From NCBI GenBank assembly GCA_037349315.1, contig JBAIAC010000008.1:126540001-126604000 (forward strand): a stretch of 64,000 nt of DNA, in the 5' to 3' direction. Source of the DNA: Chelydra serpentina (Eukaryota > Chordata > Testudines > Chelydridae). The number at the start of each line of letters is the position of its first letter. Within the stretch, counting starts at the first letter, position 1. This document shows, piece after piece, positions 1 to 10,700 of this stretch. Position numbers and translations under genes: made by a program. The notes under the pieces were generated by a model. It was not told where the DNA came from and searched no databases. It saw nothing but the letters and a program-made list of their open reading frames with translations.

Positions 1-783
1 AAATTACCATATCTATCACACTGGTACTTTACAGTACAGTCTTTTAATGGCTAGATGGCACTATTGCCAGAGAATAAAATCAGGTGTATTATAAAACAGC
101 AACTGAACTCAAAGATTTTGCTCAAAGAAGATAATAACTTGCAAGCGCTGTAAGAAGTATTAACATTCTACTGTCTATCACAATATAGTGATAAAATTTG
201 TGGTACCAATTTTCTTTAATGGAATGTGCCGGGTAAGCTGGCTCCTTTGTCTAATAATTCAGTAGTATCTTTGCAAAATACATTCTTGCTTCTCATAGGT
301 GCAACTATGAGCCCAAAGCTCCCCTTCATTGCATGCTGTAGAGAGGAGCAAAATCATGGTAAATCCATGCAAAGTGTGTGTGGGGGGCTACACGGAGGAG
401 AAAGGTGACTAGATGGCATCCTGACCCCTCAATGTATTGTACATGAAGAATTGGGGCAATGCAGACAAGATTGTGAAGTGTTGGGGAATATGCCACGGCA
501 GTTATGCTGGCCACAGGCCTATCAACTGCTGCTGCCCAGAGAAGCAGTAACTTCCCTAGGTGTTGAATTATCCCCACTGCCAGGGGTCACAAGAAGAGGC
601 ATCCAGTGGCATAATGGCAATTGTGCAAGTCATGGAGTTAGTGCTGGAGAGCTGGAAGAGGCACAGAGTCTGTACCATTACTCAGATGGCCAATATTTCT
701 GGCTAGCTAATCCTGCAGATCCTTGACCTTTCTGCACTCTACAAGCCACACGTCCGGCAACCAGGATTCCCAACTCACACAGA
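1..783 (+). other. ANO2 intron, start of window: nothing recognised
   Basis: By inference this is intronic sequence upstream of the first visible ANO2 exon. No exon, RNA gene or repeat was recognised. Short open frames here lack coding character. Confidence 0.4.
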
Positions 784-1102
784 GGAGCATGCAGTAGCGT
801 AGCCGGGGGGGAGCAGGGGGAGCGGCCACTCCTCCTGTAAGCAGAAGCGGCGGACGCGGCGCCTTTTTTTTAGCAGCACTAAAAAAAGGCGCCGCTTCTT
901 TTTAAGCGCCGTTTCTTACACTCACCCGGTGGCCCTCCGGGTCTTCGGCGGCATTTCGGCGGTGGGTACCACCGAAGACCCGGAGTGAGCCGCTGAAGTG
1001 CCACCGACGACCTGGAGCGCCGCCGGGTGAGTACAGGGGGAGGCGCCTTTTATAACGCCGCTACCCCTGCACTCCGGACCTGGCTGCGCTACTGGGAGCA
1101 TG
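784..1102. mobile_element. Non-autonomous hAT-like element with perfect 8-bp target duplication
   Basis: The element is 792-1094 (303 bp). The terminal inverted repeats are CAGTAGCGTAGCC at the left and, read from the right end, CAGTAGCGCAGCC. The flanks GGAGCATG at 784-791 and 1095-1102 are identical. CAG-type ends with an 8-bp duplication are hAT hallmarks. The interior is GC-rich with nested hairpins (ggcgccttttttt against aaaaaaaggcgcc near 858-892). It has no coding capacity. Confidence 0.85.
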
Positions 1103-1139
1103 AAGTGAATTTTAAGAGTAAGAGACGATACCGATTTCT

Positions 1140-1640
1140 TTTTAATGTAGGAAGGGAATGAAGTCCTAGAATATTGGAATCTAGAGAGAGACTGGTGTCA
1201 GTTGAGATTAGCTTTAAATGGTTTAAGCAGTGAGGCTTCCACCACTTCCCTTGAAAGTCTGTTTTACAGCCTAAAAGATCTCACTGTCAAGACATTTTTC
1301 TTGATTTTTCAGGTTAAGTTTTCCTTTCCTAATTTCATCTCATTAATCCTATTCCCTTGTACTATCTTAAATAGATTCTCTCTTTTATTGGTGTTTACAC
1401 CCTTCAAATGTTCATAGGGCTTATCTCCCTTAGATATCATTTAGACAAGGCATCCATATCTGACTATTTTAAACTTTCCTCAGAAATCAGCCCCGCCGGC
1501 TCCCTAATCATATTTCTTGCATTTCTCTGAACTCCTTCCATTTTGGCAATATCTTATTGCTAGCATGGTGCGCAGAACTGAACACAATGTTCTAGGTGTA
1601 GTCAGATGAGGGATATGTAGAGAGGAACTATTTTTTTAAT
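1140..1640 (-). repeat. Old CR1/L3-type LINE relic
   Basis: The minus strand resembles the degraded 3' half of a CR1-group ORF2. The plus-strand signposts are ttccaccacttcccttgaaagtctg, the cttatctcccttagatatca segment and the agaactgaacacaatgttctaggtgtagtcag segment, which recur in reptile CR1 relics. There are many indels and no intact frame. Confidence 0.65.
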
Positions 1641-2910
1641 GTTCAGTGAGGTGATATCTCTGGGTTGCAGCCGAGATTTCTCCTGCCGATGGCTCCTGCC
1701 GATGGCTAAGGTTTTTAGAATTGGTTATGCTTCTAAATCCACATTTCAGCACTTAAATAAGTGGCCTGGATTTTGAAAAGTATTTAGCATCCAGCAATTC
1801 TCATTCAGGTCACTGTAAGCTGCTGGGATGTATTGCGTTAGTAAAAGAGGTCATTTATTTAAATGTCAGAATAAGGGCTTACAAGTCCAGAATTTCAAAT
1901 GTGACTATTGACTTGGGGTGCCTCCACTTTTTGGATACCCAACTTGAGACACACGTGATTTTTCAAGATGCTCAACATGTTCTGATAAATGGGACCCTTA
2001 AAAAGGTGTCAGGTTAGGAACCCAAAAATTGAATCACCCAAAATCACTAGCCACTTTTGAAAACCAGATGTTTTGGATATATTCAATTTTCCTATATATT
2101 CCCTTACCTGCTCTTTATCAATAGCTATTTTTAAAGGTCTTCCTCAATTTCTGAGTGTCAACATCTCTTGAGGTTTTATTGTCTTGTTTTTCTTGACTCC
2201 TGAACTCAAGTGATTTATGTGAGAATCTCAGCTTTCATTGTAAAATAAAACAAAATCTCTTGACCTCATGGTTGTGCAGAAAAAGCTTGAAAATGTGAAC
2301 CAAACAGCAAATAAAAAGAACCCCAACTTTATTATATTTTTGAAGGCTCATGATTTTTAAGCCAATCTTATGATTTGGGGGTGGGTGGATACTACTCTGG
2401 CTGGGTCATACTGCATTCTAATTGTCCAAAAGTCTTTTTTTTTGTTTGACAGATTTAAAAAATAAGTTGTGTCTCAGCCATTTTTAAATTTTCATTCACT
2501 GCCTCCTATATGACTTAGTTTTCTCTCTTTTCCTTGATATTGTTATAAAAGTTTTCCTTATTTCCCTTAACTTTTTGGCTAGTATTAACTCATTCTGCTG
2601 TTTTGCTTCCTTAGTATTTTCCCCCTAGTGAAATAGTTTGACGTGGTGTTCTTCATGCCTTTTCAAAGTGTAGTAGCGTAGAACTTTTTATGTCCTGTAT
2701 AACTGCTGAGTGGTAAATGCCAAAACAAAATTAAATGCATCTGTGCTTTCCCAGAAACACTTTTTAAAGTTGCCTTCTGGCTAAAACGTGGACTCAGATA
2801 TTTATGTTCTCCATACTTTGGGCTTGCTTCTCCTTGGTTTTGCTATGGTCCTGCCCTCTCAGCACACTCATGTGGGAGAAACCCTTACTTTGACTGCTTG
2901 AGCAGTGAAG

Positions 2911-2911
<1 letters not shown>
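1641..2911 (+). other. Intron stretch, mostly unrecognised
   Basis: A degenerate palindromic piece at about 1895-2060 (gtgactattgactt ... tagccacttttgaaaac) resembles the cacttttgaaaat repeats seen again near 57.1 kb. The region 2130-2400 is AT-rich with a tcatgattttt/cttatgattt inverted motif. No further feature was seen. Confidence 0.3.

Positions 2912-2966
<55 letters not shown>
2912..2966. repeat. (TG)n microsatellite
   Basis: An uninterrupted TG dinucleotide run of about 55 bp. Confidence 0.98.
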
Positions 2967-2968
<2 letters not shown>

Positions 2969-3241
2969 ACTCCTCCTGCAGTGTTAAAAGCACTGGTGGG
3001 ACATTTCTAACCAGGGTGGGCTCATGATGGTGCCTCTTCCCATTCCTGCACCTGAGCAGGCACCACCAGAAAGGTGATGCTTACACCTATTGTAGACGTA
3101 CAGCAAATTCCACGCTTTCCTTCCCATCTCAGGAGGTGCTTTTGTCTTTGAAGGGCATAATGCCTCCAAGTAATTTCTTGTCAGGACAGCAGTGCCCCCC
3201 CCCCCTCCCAAAAAGAGAGAGGCTTATTTCAGCCCTTTGAA

Positions 3242-3347
3242 TCAGATTCTGATCTCATTTACCTTCATATAAATCTCCATATAAGCTCTTGACTTTGATG
3301 GAGTTACTCTTGATTTATACCAGCATAAAAAAGGACAGAATCTGGCC
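3242..3347. repeat. Short palindromic repeat (gattctgatctc type)
   Basis: The left arm cagattctgatctcattta and the right-end motif gacagaatctggcccc are inverted. The centre holds the tttgatggagttactc hairpin. Imperfect copy. Confidence 0.5.
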
Positions 3348-3752
3348 CCATTGTGTAGCACAGATGTTAAGACTAATGAGAGCAGCAGCTGATTTTGAAT
3401 TCACAGTTAATTCAATTGCATATTTTTGCTTTAACTTAACCATTGTGATCTTATTTTTTAATAACCATTTTTTGAGGGGTGAATATTACATGTTTCATGT
3501 AAATCAATTTTAAAAATTCTTTTCATATGAAAACATTTTATTTTTCATTTTAAGAGCAGGGAATTGGGTTTATTTGAGGGCAATAATGTTCCATTATTTT
3601 TCACTGATAGGTATCAGGTGGAGGGAGCTACCTTTTGCACCCCGTCAAAAAGTCATCTGAGCCCTCTATAAATAGGGCTTGCCTTCATTATTTCTCTGAT
3701 CTTTGAACCAGATGCCATGAGAGAGTCTAGGATGCCTGGAATACAGAAAGGG

Positions 3753-3821
3753 GTGAAATTCTGACCCCAATGAAGTCAATGGCAAAATTCCCATTGACTT
3801 CAATGAAGCCAGAATTTCATC
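3753..3821. repeat. Short near-perfect palindrome (gtgaaattctg type)
   Basis: The left arm gtgaaattctgaccccaatg and the right arm cattgacttcaatgaagcc plus agaatttcat fold back on each other around ggcaaaattcc. No target duplication is clear. A second copy of this family is at 25532-25602. Confidence 0.7.
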
Positions 3822-3853
3822 TAAAAATGTTTAATCTTCCAACTGGAAATAAT

Positions 3854-3938
3854 GGGCCAAATCCCCAGCTGGTATAAATCAGCAAAGCTCTGTTGAAGTC
3901 AATGGAGTGAAGAGATTTACCCCCAGCTCAGGTTCTGG
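3854..3938. repeat. Short palindromic repeat (cagctggtataaatc type)
   Basis: Contains ccagctggtataaatcagca and the inverted gagatttacccccagctcag around gttgaagtcaatgga. Related copies are at 4998, 5833 and 44335. Confidence 0.55.
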
Positions 3939-4631
3939 AACAATATGAAGAGCATATAGCAACACAGGATGTAAACAAATGTGTCATAAATAGAAAATGC
4001 TTCTGAATACTTTACAGTGTGATTGTGAATAGTCAGATAGTTATTTTAACACGGAGAGGTTCAGTTGTATAACAGTCACATTGGATGAAGGAAACCTTAC
4101 AGGAAACATCTGAAGTAACTGGTGATAAACACTCTATCTTATTATGGTTTCTCACCTAAAACATCACTCTTTTGTACTCTAGCAAGAAGTAAGGTTGTGG
4201 GGTTTGGGGGGTTTTTTGTTTGTTTTTAATGAAAGTTCTTACTTCTAAAATTGTTTAGGGTTAACTTTAAAGCTTTCTATTAAGACTTAGAAATTCAGTA
4301 GAAGCTGGTTGAAATTTTTCACATTTCAGATTTTCAATGAAATTTCAAATTTTGAAATTCAGGCGGGATATGCAACAAAATTTTAGAGAAATTCTCTCTT
4401 CCCTGCCTCCCATTTTTCTACCAATTTTAGAGATGGTTGAAAATTTTTGAATTTCAAAATTATGTTGAAATTTTCAAATTCAAAAATATAAATGGGGAGA
4501 AGGGGAAATCAATAATATTTTTAATTGAGCTTTTTCCTTTTCTTTTTTCCCAGTTCTAAAATTCACCTTTTCCCAGTTCTAAAATTCACCAGTTCTCTAA
4601 TGCTTGTCTTGACCTTTGTGTTTTGCAACAG
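3939..4631 (+). other. Intron stretch with AT-rich self-complementary sequence
   Basis: The region 4300-4500 is dense in gaaatttc/gaaattttc motifs on both strands and looks like a decayed AT-rich foldback repeat. A 21-bp unit (cccagttctaaaattcacc with flanking t) is directly duplicated at 4549-4590, just before the exon. Nothing else recognised. Confidence 0.35.
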
Positions 4632-4706
4632 GATGAAAAGGAGAAGTTAACCTGGAGAGACCGTATGCCTGGCTATCTAGTGAACGTTGCATCCATTTTA
4701 TTTATG
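4632..4706 (+). CDS. ANO2: ANO2 exon: start of TM3
   Basis: This 75-bp exon is phase 0 at both ends and encodes 25 residues, starting [11 protein letters not shown] and ending SILFM. The acceptor is tttgcaacag and the donor is gtaatt. The charged stretch is the cytoplasmic approach to TM3. [13 protein letters not shown] begins the helix, which continues in the next exon. It is the first ANO2 exon in the window; the previous exon must lie before base 1. Confidence 0.93.
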
Positions 4707-7700
4707 GTAATTTTATTTGTATTTTCTTTCACATTCCTCTGGGCTGTAAAGATCAGTGAACAACATCCTCCTTAAAGTTGAATTAATGCTCTCAAAGATG
4801 GAAATGACCTTTCCTATTTTATACCGTAGGAACTTTTCTATAGACAACAAAATACATTAGTGTTGAGCTGCAAGGCTTGATAAAATTGTGTTAGGAAAGT
4901 CTGGCCAATAGACCTGCCAATACTTAGTCAGTGACACCATAGGCTGAAAACCATGGATGGTCTCTCTAACTACATATAAACAATGAAAACACCTAACCTG
5001 ACCCTCAGCTGGTGTAAATCAGCCATGGAAATATGCCAGTTTACACCAGCTGTGCATCTGACCCACAGAATTTACTCAAGGAAATTAATTTAAAAGACTA
5101 ATATGTGTATAACATTTTAATTGACTTGAATGGTGCAAATATTACAAAAACTTTCCCAGAATTATTCATTCAGAATTTTAATTGGGTATGCGTCTGCCAC
5201 ATTCACAGCAATTTTGTGTTCACTTTCATGTTGTGGGTATATGTATATCATATTTAATTTTAAATGGCTAAGAGATTCCTAGGCTACAGCAGGCCATCGT
5301 TTTTTAGACAGAACTGACTGATTTCAGAGGGGATTTCTGCTTAAAAATTGATGACACAATATGTTCCATTCTGCACAAATAACTAAAAAGTATCTGTGTT
5401 TTAACCTGTCAAGCTGTTGACTTATATCCAAGTTAGGATCATGTAAATGTCAACATATGATGTTCTTAATTCAGGGATTAACCAACCCAACAAGAGAAAT
5501 TTCAGCTCAAAGAGAAAAAAAAATGAGTGAAAAGGTTAAAAAGAAAAGAAAGAGAAAAGAATTAGAACCGACTGACTTTCTCAAATGTAACTACAACATT
5601 ACTACTAGCAATGCTGTAATATTTCTCATTGTGGCTACAGAATAAGGCCCTGGTTTAGCAGAGCATCCTAGTCTTTAGGATGGGTGCTTAAACATGCACT
5701 TAATTTTAAATCCTGTGTTATAATCCCATTTAAGCATGTTCTTAAAGTTAAGATTATGATCGTTTTCTTGAATCAGGGCCTAAATGTTGTCTCCCACACT
5801 TCGTGTAATATCCTAGACATATTTATAAAGGTAAAAACCAGATTCTCAGCTGTTGCAAACCAGCAAAGCTTCATTGATTTCAGTGGAGCTGGCCCAGAGA
5901 GTTTTTCTATAATCTTGTGAATATCATTAAGCAATGAATATATACAGGGCAGCTAATTGAAAAAAAATCTGCTGTATGAGAGCCAGATCCCATCTGCCAT
6001 GTGCAGATTACAATCTGGGCTTTACTGAATGCAGTCCTTTTCCTACTAGATTAGTTAAACAGTGATTGGGGACACTGGGCCGAATTCTGCGGTCAGTTTC
6101 TGCAGTTGTTCTGGTGCATATGAGATTGCACTCGTGTAACTAATTTTGTCTGGTCCACCTCCTTTATCGCTACCCACACAAACGATTTAAAAAAAAAAAG
6201 AAGTATGATCACTATTTAGATAGAGTGGGCTAGAGTCTCAGGCATGCAAGTGCACGCATGCACACACGTAAGCCGCATTTTTCCAGTGCTGCAGAAGTGA
6301 TTGTGGAATTTCTACCACCACCTTTTCCAGGCCTACACTATCTGGCAGGCACAAACCCATAGGAATTTTTCCTAAAAATTTCTACATCGTTGTAGAATGA
6401 TGATGTCAGATGCTTTCCCTGATATTTCTTAAGGCTGCTGACAATTTCCTCTTGGTAGAACCTTGCTTTTTATTTTTTTTTCTGAGTGCTTCTTAAATAT
6501 GAAGCCTTCTACCACTTTTTTCTCTATCGAGCCCCTGCTCTCTCTTCCTTTACTTAGCCAAGTATATTATTTGGGGGCTTTTTTTAAATGTAGGTTTTAC
6601 AAAATCAATTTTTACTTTCATGCCCAATTAGACACTGCACCAGTCTTATTTTACATCAGTAATAATTATAATCATTATGAGATACATTTCTAAGTGATTT
6701 CTGTATACACAACCTCAGTTCTGCATGAAGACCTCTTGCTGTGCAGTCAAAGGGCAGTTTGTATGCCTACTGGAATAGGATATGACCGAGGCTTAAGCTA
6801 TTGAAAATTTCCTTCTGAAGTGGTGGTCTACAAGTACACATCACAGCAAAGATTTCTGCATTAACCATGAAGCGACAAAGAGTCCTGTGGCACCTTATAG
6901 ACTAACAGAGGTATTGAAGCATAAGCTTTCGTGGGTCAATACCCACTTCTTCGGATGCACTTCTTCTTCTTGCATCCGAAGAAGTGGATATTGACCCACG
7001 AAAGCTTATGCTTCAATACCTCTGTTAGTCTATAAGGTGCCACAGGACCCTTTGTCGCTTCTGCAGATCCAGACTAACACAGCTACCCCTCTGATGCATT
7101 AACCATGAAAATCTTTGCCGTTGCCTCAAGGGAGCAGGATGGGGCTGGACATCAGCATCACCACGACCCTCCTTTATAGTCTCTGATTCATCTCTGCTGC
7201 TGTTCTCACCATTAGCAACCCTCTCCACTTTCCTACAGTGGATTTGACACATACAGGAGAAGAAAATCAACTAGTGTCACAGCACAGGGGTTCAGCCTGT
7301 TCTTCCTTTAAGGCCAGATTCTCATACATTTACTCATACTGAATAGTCCCTTACTCTCAGAATTGTCCCATTGAAGTCTGGGGAGCTATTTGTGAAGTAC
7401 AGTGCTACCCCGCTTGAGTAAAAGTATCAGAATCTGGCCCATAACTACCACTCAAGCCCTTCCATCTCCCACTCCATCAGTGTCCTCTGTCTCCCTCAGC
7501 TTCCCTCCTGCCTGCCCCCCCCACATCCTTCTTCTGCATCTCCCTGCACCCCCTAAATCTGCCTCCTGCTCCCCTCATTCTCCCCACCCTCCTTTCATGG
7601 GGTCTCTGCTGCTCCCCACAGTCCCTGTGCCCTATCCAGCCCATTGAACCATAGAATGGCAGCCATCTTGCCAGTGCACAGGGCTTCAGTGTCATAGAAA

Positions 7701-10700
7701 GAAGTGGCAGCCCACTTTTTTCAGGGCAGCCTCATTTCCATGTGAAGATAGAAAAAGAGCAGCCATCTTGCTGGCTTCAGCCCCATTGGCAGTAATGGGA
7801 GATGGGGGCCATTTTAAACAGGAGAAAATTCATGAGCTGGCACCTCTCATCATGTTTCCATGTGAAAGGTATAAAATTATACCAAAATCGCTAGCGTACT
7901 TCACCTTCAGCACCCACTGTACTCTACACAGGGTCCCTAGAAAGCACTAGATCAGATTTAAGGTCTCTGGATTAATCTTCAAGGCATTCCATGGAAATGG
8001 CTGTAGATACTTCAGAGAGCTCTTCTCTCTTCACTATAAGCCCTTCTCCATCAACTGTGTCCCGCAGGTGCTATGAAGTTATATCATCCTTAAGGGTGAA
8101 GCTTGTGACAGCAGGAGACAGGGCTGTCTCAGCAACTGGAAACTCATTGGCTTTGCGTTTCGTTCAATACACTAAAATATCGAAGAAAAAGAGAGGAGGA
8201 GAAGAAAAGAGAGACAAACGAGGGAGTAAAGGAGTAGTAGGAGAAGAGGGAATGAAGAAGGAAATTTACTAAAAGTTAAAAAAAAAAATCCCCCACTGCC
8301 TCTGGAGAAAGTAAAGAGGAAAATTAGACCACTGGCCAACTGTAATTGCGACTTTTGGCTCTTATTACTTGGGAGGTGCTCACATATTTGTGGTGGCTGG
8401 TATCACAATGGGCACCTCCATGGACAGGTTAGGTAGAAGCAAGCCCACCGATAGCAATTCCGGGCCCCGGGGCAGAACAGTCAATAGGCTCCCACGCACA
8501 AGTTGTGCCCACGGTCCACCTAACATTGGGGCGGTGCTGTGCCTGCACTGGCTGGTGCCCAGAGAGCTGCCGGCTGTGCTGCTGGGTGCGCTCTTCCAGC
8601 ATGGCCAGGGCTTCCATATGCTCGTCTGGTAGCGTTGCCTACTGTCTAATCGCGCAAACCCAAAGACCCTGGCCCTGCCCCTACCCCACCCCCTATCCTG
8701 CCCCTTCTCCAAGGCCCCACCCCCTGCTCACTTCATCCCCCCCTCCCTCCCTCGCTCACTCTCTCCCACTCTCACTCACTTTCACCAGGCTGGGGAAAGG
8801 GGTTGGGGGCAGGAGGGGGTGCAGGCTCTGGGAGGAAGTTTGGGTGTGGGAGGAGATGAGGGGTATGGGCTCTGGGAGGGAGTTTAGGTGTGGGAGGAGA
8901 TGAGGGGTATGGGCTCTGGGAGGGAGTTTAGGTGTGGGGGGACAGGGTGCAGGCTCTGGGAGGGAGTTTGGGTGCGGGAAAGGGTACAGGGTGCAGGCTC
9001 TGGGAGGGAGTTTGGGTGCGGGAGGAGATGAGGGGTGCGGGCTCTGGGAGGGAGTTTAGGTGTGGGGGGACAGGGTGCATGGTCTGGGAGAGAGTTTGGG
9101 TGCGGGAGAGGGGAAGGGTTGCGGGCTCTGGGAGGAAATTTGGGTGAGGAGGACCTGAGGGGTCGGGCTCTGGGAGGGAGTTTGGGTGCAGGAGAAGGTA
9201 CAGGCTCTGGGAGGGAGTTTGGGTGTGGAGTATGGGCTCTGGGCTGGAGCAAGTGGTTGGGGTGCGGGAGGGGGTGTAGGGTGCAGTCTCTGGGAGGTAG
9301 TTTGGGTGCAGGCTCTAGGCTGGGGCAGGGGGTTGGGGTGCAGGGGTGGGTCAGGGGGTCGGCGCTTACCTCAAGCGGCTCCCGAGAGCGCCTGGCACAC
9401 CCCCTCTGGCAGCAGCTCCTTGGCGTGGGGCCCAGGGGATCTCTGCGTGCCACTGCCTGCAGGCACCACCCCCACAACTCCCATTGGCTGCAGTTCCCAG
9501 TGAATGGGAGCTGTAGAGTCAGCGCTCGGGGCGGGGGCAGTGCGCAGAGACCCCCTGCCCTCCCTGGGGCCTTAGGGCCATTCCGGCTGCTTCCAGGAGT
9601 GGCGCGGAGTGAGGGCGGGCAGGAAGCCTGCCTTAGCTCCGCTGCCCTAGCTGCAGCCGGGGCCCCCCAGGCCCTTTTTAAATCACCTGGGCCCCTGGGC
9701 AATTGCCCCCTTTTCTCCCCCCCGCGGTGGGCCTAGGTAGAAGCTTTGCTATTCATGCTCCTGCACTACCATCCAGGAATTTAATTGTAGCTCCTTGACA
9801 ATTGTGGTTCTTTCTACAAGGGGGGTGGGGGTGATGTGTGGGAATCATTCTGTTGCTGCTGATCCTGACCCCTTTTTTAAAAAAAAGTATGAATTTGGCC
9901 TTTATTAATTATGAAAAGTTTCGATCAAAAATAGGCAGCAGACTGAAGTGCTAAACTTCATTAGGCCTGTACTGTGAACCTAGGCCCCAGGCCAGCCAAA
10001 TAACAATTATAACAATCTAATCCTTTGCACTTATATAATCTCTTTCATCAGAAGATCTCAAGATGCCTTACCAACAATAATGAATTTACTTTGGAATTTT
10101 TGCTAAGGGCAAAAACAAAACAGAAACACCCACCCTCTCTCCGCTTCCTGCTGTGACTCCCTGTTTAGCCAAAGATTGTGTTTCTGTGTGAAATTTTATC
10201 TTTAAAAATTATGTATTTCATTTTGCTTTATGAAACTGAAATAACACAGCCCTGCGAGATACAAATTCTTCTGTTGGGAAGTTGACCTTAATTGGCATGA
10301 GTGATTCGCCTGATTTCATGGGCAAAGGTCAACTGCTCAGAGACCACAGAACACCCTTTGACTTCTGGGACAAAAATTTACAATGAACCCTGAATGACTC
10401 TGCCTTAGTCAGTATCAAAAGATTCGTGCATATTCAGATACAGCAAAATATTTCCATCTATGGCAAAAGTTTGTAGAACACAAAAGGTTTTACACCATTA
10501 GGTTCCAATCCTCCTGTGGGAAGCAAATGGATCGGTCGTTGCAGCAAGCAGAGTCCCATTGACATTGATGCAGCTCTGTGTAGGCCCAGCAATCCAGCAT
10601 ACATTACACACTGCATGATCAGAGCCCTGATTTCCTGTCTCTGACCATAGCCAGTAGCAGATGTTTCAGAGGAGCGCTTACAAACCCTGCAGTAGGCAGA

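Noticed and set aside
8799..9360. CRISPR-like array
   Set aside because: Repeats are G-rich, imperfect and variably spaced without unique spacers; a minisatellite in a eukaryotic intron.
8884..9702. A 272-codon open frame on the minus strand and overlapping frames on plus
   Set aside because: It lies in the G-rich minisatellite and GC-rich part of an inserted element. Proline/leucine-serine low-complexity translation repeats with the DNA unit; no domain.
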